Positions 23,859-38,718 of a stretch of 64,000 nucleotides of DNA are shown one piece after another. The position numbers and the translations under genes are program-made. Source of the stretch: Pterois miles. Taxonomy: Eukaryota; Chordata; Actinopteri; Perciformes; Scorpaenidae. The stretch covers positions 3,332,501 to 3,396,500 of the forward strand of contig CAMQGK010000552.1 of the NCBI GenBank assembly GCA_947000775.1. The letters are read 5' to 3'. Each line of letters starts with the position of its first letter. Position 1 is the stretch's first letter. The notes below the pieces were generated by a model that saw only the letters and a program-made list of their open reading frames with translations, ran no database searches and was not told where the DNA came from.

Positions 23859-26800
23859 CAGATGCACTGCAGAGGACTCATTTGTCAGTTGTCTGTCTCA
23901 AAACATTCAGTATTCACAATCTAGTCCAGCATGTGTTTACTAATTTGTAAAAATTTTCTGATTCTCTTTTATCAAAATACTAAAATCAAATGTGTGACCT
24001 GGTCGTCTCTGCATAGACACCCTACTCTCTCTGCCCCGTGTGCAGGGACATGAGCTCCCCTGAATACATGGTTTGTGAACATTTCTCTAAAATCTACTTT
24101 TTGTTTTGCCATACATTTATATTTTTCTGTATCTTCATCATCATGGATCATGTGTAAAATTAGGCTGTTATTGATGTATGATTCACATATGAGACTGTCA
24201 TGGATGCTATTGGTGCCATCACCATCAAAGCGTGGAGAGCAGTATCAAAACCTTCCCTCTATTTAATTGAAACATCAGAAAAAAAACCAAACTTTCTTAG
24301 TCACTGAATTGCCATTTTCATTTCTGTTTTGTAGCAAGTCAGATATTCCCTAAAATGTCCCCATAAAAGGGTCAGATTAACCTCAGGGGGTTTAGCTGCT
24401 GGGCCCCAATTAACCCTTGTTATATGTGCTGAAATATTACCTGGCCCCAGATTTGCTGTGGTAATGTGAATAAATATGCCCATTTTAATATGGGAATATG
24501 CTAAATGTCAATGTGAACATTTAACAGGCTTGGTATTATATTTCAGTGCTGCATATTCATTCAAACAAATCAATTAAATTAACACAAACCACTAAGCTGC
24601 CATACTGATTGAGAATATAATGTCACATATCTGGTGCAATAAATTCAGGTACTTTAGAGTTTTACTCCTGGCTACACTTGAATTCACAGTAGCACTGTGT
24701 CCCAGCTGGAGGTTGGATGATATACATTTGTGATATACAGTACAGTATATTATATTATTAGATACATAAAAAGATAAAATTAGAAATATCTGGTGGCTCA
24801 GGAAGCCATTTTGTGACCATTTTTGTTCTTTTTTTTCAACAAATAGGTGAATTATTCCAGTCCAGTTTTCCCTACAATGTATTAATGTGCTTTAAAATAT
24901 TAATAACTGATTTCCATGTCATTATATCTGGTGTAGCTCTATGATGTGACTCTGGGGTTGGGGCAGTGTTCATGGCAGTCTGTTAACAATGTACCATGAA
25001 GGCTCTGAAAACCTCGACTGTAAATGACCTAAAACTCACTGCACATGGGAGAAGTTTGCCTTCAGGGTTTTCTGCCTGAAATGTAGGTAAGGTTTAGGAA
25101 AAGATAATAGTTTGGGTTGAAATAAACCCTTTCTGCCAGTAAGCCCTGAGGACAAACTTCTCCTGTACGCAAAAACAAATGTTCAAATCTCACATTGTCC
25201 ATGGTGGAAGTTAGTGGCGTCAAGCTCATCAGTCTCAGTGGCTCTTTACTCCCGGTCGGGATGCAACAAATCCTCAGTTTCTGTGCCATTTTCCAGTAAC
25301 TCGTGTGAAAAGTTGCTAAAAAAACTTTTGTCGACTGTGTTCGCTGGTGTTCGTTTAAGAAATGCTGTTTTAGAATTGATGCGCCCGGACATGGCAACCA
25401 TGGCAACCAGGGCAACCTTCACATTCATTTTAAATTCTACAGTTTCATCCAATCAGCTGCTAAATATCTGAGATCAGGTCCATACCTAACCACTGTATGC
25501 ATTTCAGAGGGGCCAACATGGAGCCGAGTTATGGCTCTTTTATTTTGTTTTATTACAGATTAAAATGCTCGTTTGAATGTGATTAAGTCTGTTATAGGTT
25601 CAGTTGATGTGTTTACCAGTAGTAAGTACCTGTTGTCCTTCCTTTGAGTTTAGTAAATACCTGTAGTCGTCATACAGCAGCAGGACCGTTATGACCATAT
25701 GTGAAGATTTTGCAGTCCGCTTCAGAAACAAAATCACTGGCTTTTACCATATGAACCCAGCAGAGCCCTCAGGTCTTCTGGAAGTGGTCTTTTAACTGAA
25801 CCCAAAGTTAGGACTAAAACAGACGGTGAGCCATCTTTTTATGACTACGCCCCCCGTTTCTGGAATAAGCTGCCTGAAGATCTGAGGGCGACATGTAATA
25901 TTAATAGTTTTATAAGCTTAAGACCCATCTTTTTAGTCTGTCCTTTAACTATTTTTTTTTAGTTAGATCCACTTTATATATTTCAAATTATTCATTTTAT
26001 TTATTTTATTTCCTATATTTTAAATTCGTTCAGTTTTATTCATTTTTTAATTGTTTTAATATTTCAAAGTTAATCAATTTTAGATATTTTGTGATATTCG
26101 CTTTTATTTTATTCTGCTTTACATATTTTTAAATGTGTTCAGTTTTATTTGCGTAATACTTTTAATACTTTTCCTCATGTGTTTCCTCAATTCATTTTAA
26201 TTCAAGATGGCGTTTCCTCAGTTTTTCTCCAGTATTTAGATTTGTGATGATGTAACGTGATTGTCGATTGTATGACTTGTGTGAGTGCTGATTGTAAAGC
26301 ACTTTGTGCTACATTTCCTTTCTATGAAAAGTGCTAAACAAATAAAGTTGTTATTATTGTTATTATTATGTGCGTCTCCACGTTGAAAGCGGCGCTGTGC
26401 GCATTTTACGCATGTGGCACAGCATCTGAAACTTCATTAATGAGGCCTTTTTAAATCTCCTGTGAGATCTTTACATATCACTGGCTGTTTCACCCAGACC
26501 CCAGGTTGATTTAGTTAAAATATTTGTGAATGAAGTTTTACTCGAATAAAAAATGCTAATTTGCCTTTTAAGAGCATTGGCTCGGAACGTCACTAAGATG
26601 TCAAATTGCTCTGAAAGGGAGCTGCAGTGTGCGGACAAAATCAGTGACATATATTTTCAGAAAAAAGGAAGATTAACGTGGTAAATAGTCTTACTGTTTA
26701 ATTTGAGAAATACGAGTTTTTTAAAATTTATATCCTTATTATGAAATCAAATGATGATATCATTGATGATATGATATCGTTGTAAAGTTTTAAAGGTGTA

Positions 26801-28066
26801 CATAATTCTTAAAGTATATACTGTATACTTACCTTGCTGTAATTTACTAAAATAGCTTCTCATTGCTATAACGTACTGGTACCAGATATATTTGTAATAG
26901 TTGAGGAAAAATAATTCATGTTTAAGACCTAGCAATGACTGTTTAATCATCAATTACCATTTAATATGTAACTCTCACTTTTACAGAGAAAACATAACAC
27001 TGATGTAAATTATATTGTCATCTATTACCTCTTTTTATAACATCAGAAAAACTAATAGGTTTAGCTCTGTTTAGCTGTGCTCGGCTGAATTTGCCTCCCC
27101 AGTGGGTTTTTCCTTCTTCCTGCTTCAGGGAAACTGGGGGACAAACTGAGGCACATAATTTATGTCAGTCTGATCGGTCAAATATTTGACTACTGATCTC
27201 ATTATTAGTTCATTATAATTTCAGGCACAACACATGGATACATATTGTGGTTGCACCACATGTTGCTATCAGACGCATTATTCACGTTAATAAAAACTAT
27301 AAAAACTATGAGCCTGTAGTTTCAACTGAAGAAAATAAAGGGAGTCCAATCAATAAGTTACATAGGCTAATAAGCACCCGACCTGGTGTGGTTCCACAAC
27401 TAAACAACAAAAGTTAACAAAACTTTTTGTTCACTTTGTACTGAATTAAAGCTCAAAGCTTGATATCAGGAAGACTATTTCCCTTTTGGTGAAGTCCGAG
27501 GACTGGCTTGGTTTGTTGTTACACATTAACATTAAATTGTGATAAGTTTAAACATATCCATCACAGCAGCTTCTTGATCACATTTAGCATTCCTCATTGA
27601 AACTAATGTGAAAAAATAACTGCTGGTAAACTGCAATCAAAATGATTGTGGGTGAAAAAATCGCATTCAAAAAGATGTCAAAGAAGATGCCAGTTTTATT
27701 TGTATAGCCTTTACAATATATACAGGATACTCTGTCCTTTATACACAAACCCTGTTTTAGATGAGTGAAAAACTCCCTCTGAATAAAAAGAGATGGAGGT
27801 TAATGTTGGAGGCCATAGGTGGAGATCAGGTGGGACCTGTTTACTCCGATATGAGGGTGCAGATGGAGGCAGGGGAGGGAGGAGGCTTCAGGTTGCTGGC
27901 AGAGGCTGCAGGTGGAGGTCGACAGAAGTTGCAGATGGTACCGTTGTTTTTTTAGGTGGTAGAGGTGGAGGAGATGATGGAATGTGGCCAGAAGAGGTGA
28001 AGCATGTGTCAAATTATTGACAGATTTCTTAAAATCACAATATTATTTATATGTCTTTGTGAACTT

Positions 28067-28809
28067 TTAGCACTTTTTTGCTCTTTTTGCTGGTGGTGTC
28101 GTCGGCTCTGGCTCTTCTGAAATGTCCACATCATACGTAGGAGGATACGCTAGATCCCCGTAGGATGCTTCCACATGAACCAGCCCGTCTTCACTGACAG
28201 AGGATATAAAAGAGGGACGGTTCAACCTCTCCCACAGTTTGTGCTTGATTAAGCGTCCAAGGCTCAAACTGTACGGTTTAAGTCGGCCACTCTTGTACCT
28301 GTGAAAGGCGGAAGAAACAGACATGTAATCATAATGCTGATTAAAACCAGTGACAGATTTTTAGGTTGCAGTTATTGAAGAATATAATAATCTGATAAAG
28401 AGTCAACATACTTCAACATATCATCTACCACTTCATGGTAGATCTGCTGATATTCTTCCACCGAGTGGTTGTGGATCCTCAGAGGGGAGTCGCGGCGCAG
28501 TGGAGTGGAGGAGGACCAGGGGCTGGGGGCCACTTTGGAGACCACTGGTAGCTGTGCATCCGGGATGGAGGCACCAGATCTTGGAACCAAACCCAACACC
28601 CCAGGCATGTCAGCAGCTGAGGTGGAGGGTTGAGGAGTTGGGAGATGATTCACTACCTCTGGACACTCCTCAGTGGGACGAGCCACGGAGGTCCTCTTCC
28701 TCTTCTTGAGAGGGTTGGCAGAGGGAGCAGAGCTCTGGTGCTCCTGAGGAAAGTCAGCAACACATGAGAGGATGTCAGTCTCCAGGTAACTCACAAGAGA
28801 AACATACAT
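28067..28809 (-). CDS. array gene, copy 5
   Basis: Exons 28412-28809 and 28067-28298. It carries Thr for Ala in VARPTEECPE (CAGCGGGA changed to CAGTGGGA on the plus strand), a variant shared only with copies 6 and 7. It also has a silent GTC-to-GTA change before the donor. Confidence 0.65.
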
Positions 28810-31800
28810 CAGATGCACTGCAGAGGACTCATTTGTCAGTTGTCTGTCTCAAAACATTCAGTATTCACAATCTAGTCCAGCATGTGTTTACTAATTTGTA
28901 AAAATTTTCTGATTCTCTTTTATCAAAATACTAAAATCAAATGTGTGACCTGGTCGTCTCTGCATAGACACCCTACTCTCTCTGCCCCGTGTGCACGGAC
29001 ATGAGCTCCCCTGAATACATGGTTTGTGAACATTTCTCTAAAATCTACTTTTTGTTTTGCCATACATTTATATTTTTCTGTATCTTCATCATCATGGATC
29101 ATGTGTAAAATTAGGCTGTTATTGATGTATGATTCACATATGAGACTGTCATGGATGCTATTGGTGCCATCACCATCAAAGCGTGGAGAGCAGTATCAAA
29201 ACCTTCCCTCTATTTAATTGAAACATCAGAAAAAAAAACCAAACTTTCTTAGTCACTGAATTGCCATTTTCATTTCTGTTTTGTAGCAAGTCAGATATTC
29301 CCTAAAATGTCCCCATAAAAGGGTCAGATTAACCTCAGGGGGTTTAGCTGCTGGGCCCCAATTAACCCTTGTTATATGTGCTGAAATATTACCTGGCCCC
29401 AGATTTGCTGTGGTAATGTGAATAAATATGCCCATTTTAATATGGGAATATGCTAAATGTCAATGTGAACATTTAACAGGCTTGGTATTATATTTCAGTG
29501 CTGCATATTCATTCAAACAAATCAATTAAATTAACACAAACCACTAAGCTGCCATACTGATTGAGAATATAATGTCACATATCTGGTGCAATAAATTCAG
29601 GTACTTTAGAGTTTTACTCCTGGCTACACTTGAATTCACAGTAGCACTGTGTCCCAGCTGGAGGTTGGATGATATACATTTGTGATATACAGTACAGTAT
29701 ATTATATTATTAGATACATAAAAAGATTAAATTAGAAATATCTGGTGGCTCAGGAAGCCATTTTGTGACCATTTTTGTTCTTTTTTTTCAACAAATAGGT
29801 GAATTATTCCAGTCCAGTTTTCCCTACAATGTATTAATGTGCTTTAAAATATTAATAACTGATTTCCATGTCATTATATCTGGTGTAGCTCTATGATGTG
29901 ACTCTGGGGTTTGAGCAGTGTTCATGGCAGTCTGTTAACAATGTACCATGAAGGCTCTGAAAACCTCGACTGTAAATGACCTAAAACTCACTGCACATGA
30001 GAGAAGTTTGCCTTCAGGGTTTTCTGCCTGAAATGTAGGTAAGGTTTAGGAAAAGATAATCGTTTGGGTTGAAATAAACCCTTTCTGCCAGTAAGCCCTG
30101 AGGGCAAACTTCTCCTGTACGCAAAAACAAATGTTCAAATCTCACATTGTCCATGGTGGAAGTTAGTGGCGTCAAGCTCATCAGTCTCAGTGGCTCTTTA
30201 CTCCCGGTCGGGATGCAACAAATCCTCAGTTTCTGTGCCATTTTCCAGTAACTCGTGTGAAAAGTTGCTAAAAAAACTTTTGTCGACTGTGTTCGCTGGT
30301 GTTCGTTTAAGAAATGCTGTTTTAGAATTGATGCGCCCGGACATGGCAACCATGGCAACCAGGGCAACCTTCACATTCATTTTAAATTCTGCAGTTTCAT
30401 CCAATCAGCTGCTAAAGATCTGAGATCAGGTCCATACCTAACTACTGTATGAATTTCAGAGGGGCCAACATGGAGCCGAGTTATGGCTCTTTTATTTTGT
30501 TTTATTACAGATTAAAATGCTCGTTTGAATGTGATTAAGTCTGTTATAGGTTCAGTTGATGTGTTTACCAGTAGTAAGTACCTGTTGTCCTTCCTTTGAG
30601 TTTAGTAAATACCTGTAGTCGTCATACAGCAGCAGGACCGTTATGACCATATGTGAAGATTTTGCAGTCCGCTTCAGAAACAAAATCACTTGCTTTTACC
30701 ATATGAACCCAGCAGAGCCCTCAGGTCTTCTGGAAGTGGTCTTTTAACTGAACCCAAAGTTAGGACTAAAACAGACGGTGAGCCATCTTTTTATTACTAC
30801 GCCCCCGTTTCTGGAATAAGCTGCCTGAAGATCTGAGGGCGACATGTAATATTAATAGTTTTAAAAGTAAGCCTAAGACCCATCTTTTTAGTCTGTCCTT
30901 TAACTATTTTTTTTAGTTAGATCCACTTTATATATTTCAATTTATTCATTTTATTTATTTTATTTCCTATATTTTAAATTCGTTCAGTTTTATTCATTTT
31001 TTAATTGTTTTAATATTTCAAAGTTAATCAATTTTAGATATTTTGTGATATTCCCTTTTATTTTATTCTGCTTTACATATTTTTAAATGTGTTCAGTTTT
31101 ATTTGCGTAATACTTTTAATACTTTTCCTCATGTGTTTCCTCAATTCATTTTAATTCAAGATGGCGTTTCCTCAGTTTTTCTCCAGTATTTAGATTTGTG
31201 ATGATGTAACGTGATTGTCGATTGTATGACTTGTGTGAGTGCTGATTGTAAAGCACTTTGTGCTACATTTCCTTTCTATGAAAAGTGCTAAACAAATAAA
31301 GTTGTTATTATTGTTATTATTATGTGCGTCTCCACGTTGAAAGCGGCGCTGTGCGCATTTTACGCATGTGGCACAGCATCTGAAACTTCATTAATGAGGC
31401 CTTTTTAAATCTCCTGTGAGATCTTTACATATCACTGGCTGTTTCACCCAGACCCCAGGTTGATTTAGTAAAAATATTTGTGAATGAAGTTTTACTCGAA
31501 TAAAAAATGCTAATTTGCCTTTTAAGAGCATTGGCTCGGAACGTCACTAAGATGTCAAATTGCTCTGAAAGGGAGCTGCAGTGTGCGGACAAAATCAGTG
31601 ACATATATTTTCAGAAAAAAGGAAGATTAACGTGGTAAATAGTCTTACTGTTTAATTTGAGAAATACGAGTTTTTTAAAATTTATATCCTTATTATGAAA
31701 TCAAATGATGATATCATTGATGATATGATATCGTTGTAAAGTTTTAAAGGTGTACATAATTCTTAAAGTATATACTGTATACTTACCTTGCTGTAATTTA

Positions 31801-33020
31801 CTAAAATAGCTTCTCATTGCTATAACGTACTGGTACCAGATATATTTGTAATAGTTGAGGAAAAATAATTCATGTTTAAGACCTAGCAATGACTGTTTAA
31901 TCATCAATTACCATTTAATATGTAACTCTCACTTTTACAGAGAAAACATAACACTGATGTAAATTATATTGTCATCTATTACCTCTTTTTATAACATCAG
32001 AAAAACTAATAGGTTTAGCTCTGTTTAGCTGTGCTCGGCTGAATTTGCCTCCCCAGTGGGTTTTTCCTTCTTCCTGCTTCAGGGAAACTGGGGGACAAAC
32101 TGAGGCACATAATTTATGTCAGTCTGATCGGTCAAATATTTGACTACTGATCTCATTATTAGTTCATTATAATTTCAGGCACAACACATGGATACATATT
32201 GTGGTTGCACCACATGTTGCTATCAGACGCATTATTCACGTTAATAAAAACTATAAAAACTATGAGCCTGTAGTTTCAACTGAAGAAAATAAAGGGAGTC
32301 CAATCAATAAGTTACATAGGCTAATAAGCACCCGACCTGGTGTGGTTCCACAACTAAACAACAAAAGTTAACAAAACTTTTTGTTCACTTTGTACTGAAT
32401 TAAAGCTCAAAGCTTGATATCAGGAAGACTATTTCCCTTTTGGTGAAGTCCGAGGACTGGCTTGGTTTGTTGTTACACATTAACATTAAATTGTGATAAG
32501 TTTAAACATATCCATCACAGCAGCTTCTTGATCACATTTAGCATTCCTCATTGAAACTAATGTGAAAAAATAACTGCTGGTAAACTGCAATCAAAATGAT
32601 TGTGGGTGAAAAAATCGCATTCAAAAAGATGTCAAAGAAGATGCCAGTTTTATTTGTATAGCCTTTACAATATATACAGGATACTCTGTCCTTTATACAC
32701 AAACCCTGTTTTAGATGAGTGAAAAACTCCCTCTGAATAAAAAGAGATGGAGGTTAATGTTGGAGGCCATAGGTGGAGATCAGGTGGGACCTGTTTACTC
32801 CGATATGAGGGTGCAGATGGAGGCAGGGGAGGGAGGAGGCTTCAGGTTGCTGGCAGAGGCTGCAGGTGGAGGTCGACAGAAGTTGCAGATGGTACCGTTG
32901 TTTTTTTAGGTGGTAGAGGTGGAGGAGATGATGGAATGTGGCCAGAAGAGGTGAAGCATGTGTCAAATTATTGACAGATTTCTTAAAATCACAATATTAT
33001 TTATATGTCTTTGTGAACTT

Positions 33021-33763
33021 TTAGCACTTTTTTGCTCTTTTTGCTGGTGGTGTCGTCGGCTCTGGCTCTTCTGAAATGTCCACATCATACGTAGGAGGAT
33101 ACGCTAGATCCCCGTAGGATGCTTCCACATGAACCAGCCCGTCTTCACTGACAGAGGATATAAAAGAGGGACGGTTCAACCTCTCCCACAGTTTGTGCTT
33201 GATTAAGCGTCCAAGGCTCAAACTGTACGGTTTAAGTCGGCCACTCTTGTACCTGTGAAAGGCGGAAGAAACAGACATGTAATCATAATGCTGATTAAAA
33301 CCAGTGACAGATTTTTAGGTTGCAGTTATTGAAGAATATAATAATCTGATAAAGAGTCAACATACTTCAACATATCATCTACCACTTCATGGTAGATCTG
33401 CTGATATTCTTCCACCGAGTGGTTGTGGATCCTCAGAGGGGAGTCGCGGCGCAGTGGAGTGGAGGAGGACCAGGGGCTGGGGGCCACTTTGGAGACCACT
33501 GGTAGCTGTGCATCCGGGATGGAGGCACCAGATCTTGGAACCAAACCCAACACCCCAGGCATGTCAGCAGCTGAGGTGGAGGGTTGAGGAGTTGGGAGAT
33601 GATTCACTACCTCTGGACACTCCTCAGTGGGACGAGCCACGGAGGTCCTCTTCCTCTTCTTGAGAGGGTTGGCAGAGGGAGCAGAGCTCTGGTGCTCCTG
33701 AGGAAAGTCAGCAACACATGAGAGGATGTCAGTCTCCAGGTAACTCACAAGAGAAACATACAT
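33021..33763 (-). CDS. array gene, copy 6
   Basis: Exons 33366-33763 and 33021-33252. Same protein as copy 5, including the VARPTEECPE variant and the silent GTA codon. Units 5 and 6 are the closest pair in the array, with lengths 4954 and 4955. Confidence 0.65.
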
Positions 33764-35642
33764 CAGATGCACTGCAGAGGACTCATTTGTCAGTTGTCTG
33801 TCTCAAAACATTCAGTATTCACAATCTAGTCCAGCATGTGTTTACTAATTTGTAAAAATTTTCTGATTCTCTTTTATCAAAATACTAAAATCAAATGTGT
33901 GACCTGGTCGTCTCTGCATAGACACCCTACTCTCTCTGCCCCGTGTGCACGGACATGAGCTCCCCTGAATACATGGTTTGTGAACATTTCTCTAAAATCT
34001 ACTTTTTGTTTTGCCATACATTTATATTTTTCTGTATCTTCATCATCATGGATCATGTGTAAAATTAGGCTGTTATTGATGTATGATTCACATATGAGAC
34101 TGTCATGGATGCTATTGGTGCCATCACCATCAAAGCGTGGAGAGCAGTATCAAAACCTTCCCTCTATTTAATTGAAACATCAGAAAAAAAAACCAAACTT
34201 TCTTAGTCACTGAATTGCCATTTTCATTTCTGTTTTGTAGCAAGTCAGATATTCCCTAAAATGTCCCCATAAAAGGGTCAGATTAACCTCAGGGGGTTTA
34301 GCTGCTGGGCCCCAATTAACCCTTGTTATATGTGCTGAAATATTACCTGGCCCCAGATTTGCTGTGGTAATGTGAATAAATATGCCCATTTTAATATGGG
34401 AATATGCTAAATGTCAATGTGAACATTTAACAGGCTTGGTATTATATTTCAGTGCTGCATATTCATTCAAACAAATCAATTAAATTAACACAAACCACTA
34501 AGCTGCCATACTGATTGAGAATATAATGTCACATATCTGGTGCAATAAATTCAGGTACTTTAGAGTTTTACTCCTGGCTACACTTGAATTCACAGTAGCA
34601 CTGTGTCCCAGCTGGAGGTTGGATGATATACATTTGTGATATACAGTACAGTATATTATATTATTAGATACATAAAAAGATTAAATTAGAAATATCTGGT
34701 GGCTCAGGAAGCCATTTTGTGACCATTTTTGTTCTTTTTTTCAACAAATAGGTGAATTATTCCAGTCCAGTTTTCCCTACAATGTATTAATGTGCTTTAA
34801 AATATTAATAACTGATTTCCATGTCATTATATCTGGTGTAGCTCTATGATGTGACTCTGGGGTTTGAGCAGTGTTCATGGCAGTCTGTTAACAATGTACC
34901 ATGAAGGCTCTGAAAACCTCGACTGTAAATGACCTAAAACTCACTGCACATGAGAGAAGTTTGCCTTCAGGGTTTTCTGCCTGAAATGTAGGTAAGGTTT
35001 AGGAAAAGATAATCGTTTGGGTTGAAATAAACCCTTTCTGCCAGTAAGCCCTGAGGGCAAACTTCTCCTGTACGCAAAAACAAATGTTCAAATCTCACAT
35101 TGTCCATGGTGGAAGTTAGTGGCGTCAAGCTCATCAGTCTCAGTGGCTCTTTACTCCCGGTCGGGATGCAACAAATCCTCAGTTTCTGTGCCATTTTCCA
35201 GTAACTCGTGTGAAAAGTTGCTAAAAAAACTTTTGTCGACTGTGTTCGCTGGTGTTCGTTTAAGAAATGCTGTTTTAGAATTGATGCGCCCGGACATGGC
35301 AACCATGGCAACCAGGGCAACCTTCACATTCATTTTAAATTCTGCAGTTTCATCCAATCAGCTGCTAAAGATCTGAGATCAGGTCCATACCTAACTACTG
35401 TATGAATTTCAGAGGGGCCAACATGGAGCCGAGTTATGGCTCTTTTATTTTGTTTTATTACAGATTAAAATGCTCGTTTGAATGTGATTAAGTCTGTTAT
35501 AGGTTCAGTTGATGTGTTTACCAGTAGTAAGTACCTGTTGTCCTTCCTTTGAGTTTAGTAAATACCTGTAGTCGTCATACAGCAGCAGGACCGTTATGAC
35601 CATATGTGAAGATTTTGCAGTCCGCTTCAGAAACAAAATCAC

Positions 35643-36276
35643 TTGCTTTTACCATATGAACCCAGCAGAGCCCTCAGGTCTTCTGGAAGTGGTCTTTTAA
35701 CTGAACCCAAAGTTAGGACTAAAACAGACGGTGAGCCATCTTTTTATTACTACGCCCCCCGTTTCTGGAATAAGCTGCCTGAAGATCTGAGGGCGACATG
35801 TAATATTAATAGTTTTAAAAGTAAGCCTAAGACCCATCTTTTTAGTCTGTCCTTTAACTATTTTTTTTAGTTAGATCCACTTTATATATTTCAATTTATT
35901 CATTTTATTTATTTTATTTCCTATATTTTAAATTCGTTCAGTTTTATTCATTTTTTAATTGTTTTAATATTTCAAAGTTAATCAATTTTAGGTATTCTGT
36001 GATATTCCCTTTTATTTTATTCTGCTTTACATATTTTTAAATGTGTTCAGTTTTATTTGCGTAATACTTTTAATACTTTTCCTCATGTGTTTCCTCAATT
36101 CATTTTAATTCAAGATGGCGTTTCCTCAGTTTTTCTCCAGTATTTAGATTTGTGATGATGTAACGTGATTGTCGATTGTATGACTTGTGTGAGTGCTGAT
36201 TGTAAAGCACTTTGTGCTACATTTCCTTTCTATGAAAAGTGCTAAACAAATAAAGTTGTTATTATTGTTATTATTA
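35643..36276 (+). mobile_element. LINE remnant of unit 6 with its longest open C-terminal frame
   Basis: Same element as at 15819, but in this unit a few base differences leave one continuous 75-codon frame (PYEPSRALRSSGSGLL to KPKTHLFSLSFNYF). Other units have a stop or shift. It is still only the C-terminal fragment of ORF2 and has no catalytic domain. Confidence 0.7.
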
Positions 36277-37975
36277 TGTGCGTCTCCACGTTGAAAGCGG
36301 CGCTGTGCGCATTTTACGCATGTGGCACAGCATCTGAAACTTCATTAATGAGGCCTTTTTAAATCTCCTGTGAGATCTTTACATATCACTGGCTGTTTCA
36401 CCCAGACCCCAGGTTGATTTAGTTAAAATATTTGTGAATGAAGTTTTACTCGAATAAAAAATGCTAATTTGCCTTTTAAGAGCATTGGCTCGGAACGTCA
36501 CTAAGATGTCAAATTGCTCTGAAAGGGAGCTGCAGTGTGCGGACAAAATCAGTGACATATATTTTCAGAAAAAAGGAAGATTAACGTGGTAAATAGTCTT
36601 ACTGTTTAATTTGAGAAATACGAGTTTTTTAAAATTTATATCCTTATTATGAAATCAAATGATGATATCATTGATGATATGATATCGTTGTAAAGTTTTA
36701 AAGGTGTACATAATTCTTAAAGTATATACTGTATACTTACCTTGCTGTAATTTACTAAAATAGCTTCTCATTGCTATAACGTACTGGTACCAGATATATT
36801 TGTAATAGTTGAGGAAAAATAATTCATGTTTAAGACCTAGCAATGACTGTTTAATCATCAATTACCATTTAATATGTAACTCTCACTTTTACAGAGAAAA
36901 CATAACACTGATGTAAATTATATTGTCATCTATCACCTCTTTTTATAACATCAGAAAAACTAATAGGTTTAGCTCTGTTTAGCTGTGCTCGGCTGAATTT
37001 GCCTCCCCAGTGGGTTTTTCCTTCTTCCTGCTTCAGGGAAACTGGGGGACAAACTGAGGCACATAATTTATGTCAGTCTGATCGGTCAAATATTTGACTA
37101 CTGATCTCATTATTAGTTCATTATAATTTCAGGCACAACACATGGATACATATTGTGGTTGCACCACATGTTGCTATCAGACGCATTATTCACGTTAATA
37201 AAAACTATAAAAACTATGAGCCTGTAGTTTCAACTGAAGAAAATAAAGGGAGTCCAATCAATAAGTTACATAGGCTAATAAGCACCCGACCTGGTGTGGT
37301 TCCACAACTAAACAACAAAAGTTAACAAAACTTTTTGTTCACTTTGTACTGAATTAAAGCTCAAAGCTTGATATCAGGAAGACTATTTCCCTTTTGGTGA
37401 AGTCCGAGGACTGGCTTGGTTTGTTGTTACACATTAACATTAAATTGTGATAAGTTTAAACATATCCATCACAGCAGCTTCTTGATCACATTTAGCATTC
37501 CTCATTGAAACTAATGTGAAAAAATAACTGCTGGTAAACTGCAATCAAAATGATTGTGGGTGAAAAAAATCGCATTCAAAAAGATGTCAAAGAAGATGCC
37601 AGTTTTATTTGTATAGCCTTTACAATATATACAGGATACTCTGTCCTTTATACACAAACCCTGTTTTAGATGAGTGAAAAACTCCCTCTGAATAAAAAGA
37701 GATGGAGGTTAATGTTGGAGGCCATAGGTGGAGATCAGGTGGGACCTGTTTACTCCGATATGAGGGTGCAGATGGAGGCAGGGGAGGGAGGAGGCTTCAG
37801 GTTGCTGGCAGAGGCTGCAGGTGGAGGTCGACAGAAGTTGCAGATGGTACCGTTGTTTTTTTAGGTGGTAGAGGTGGAGGAGATGATGGAATGTGGCCAG
37901 AAGAGGTGAAGCATGTGTCAAATTATTGACAGATTTCTTAAAATCACAATATTATTTATATGTCTTTGTGAACTT

Positions 37976-38718
37976 TTAGCACTTTTTTGCTCTTTTTGCT
38001 GGTGGTGTCGTCGGCTCTGGCTCTTCTGAAATGTCCACATCATACGTAGGAGGATACGCTAGATCCCCGTAGGATGCTTCCACATGAACCAGCCCGTCTT
38101 CACTGACAGAGGATATAAAAGAGGGACGGTTCAACCTCTCCCACAGTTTGTGCTTGATTAAGCGTCCAAGGCTCAAACTGTACGGTTTAAGTCGGCCACT
38201 CTTGTACCTGTGAAAGGCGGAAGAAACAGACATGTAATCATAATGCTGATTAAAACCAGTGACAGATTTTTAGGTTGCAGTTATTGAAGAATATAATAAT
38301 CTGATAAAGAGTCAACATACTTCAACATATCATCGACCACTTCATGGTAGATCTGCTGATATTCTTCCACCGAGTGGTTGTGGATCCTCAGAGGGGAGTC
38401 GCGGCGCAGTGGAGTGGAGGAGGACCAGGGGCTGGGGGCCACTTTGGAGACCACTGGTAGCTGTGCATCCGGGATGGAGGCACCAGATCTTGGAACCAAA
38501 CCCAACACCCCAGGCATGTCAGCAGCTGAGGTGGAGGGTTGAGGAGTTGGGAGATGATTCACTACCTCTGGACACTCCTCAGTGGGACGAGCCACGGAGG
38601 TCCTCTTCCTCTTCTTGAGAGGGTTGGCAGAGGGAGCAGAGCTCTGGTGCTCCTGAGGAAAGTCAGCAACACATGAGAGGATGTCAGTCTCCAGGTAACT
38701 CACAAGAGAAACATACAT
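37976..38718 (-). CDS. array gene, copy 7
   Basis: Exons 38321-38718 and 37976-38207. It has VARPTEECPE like copies 5-6, but lacks their silent GTA change near the donor, so it looks like a mosaic of neighbouring variants. Confidence 0.65.
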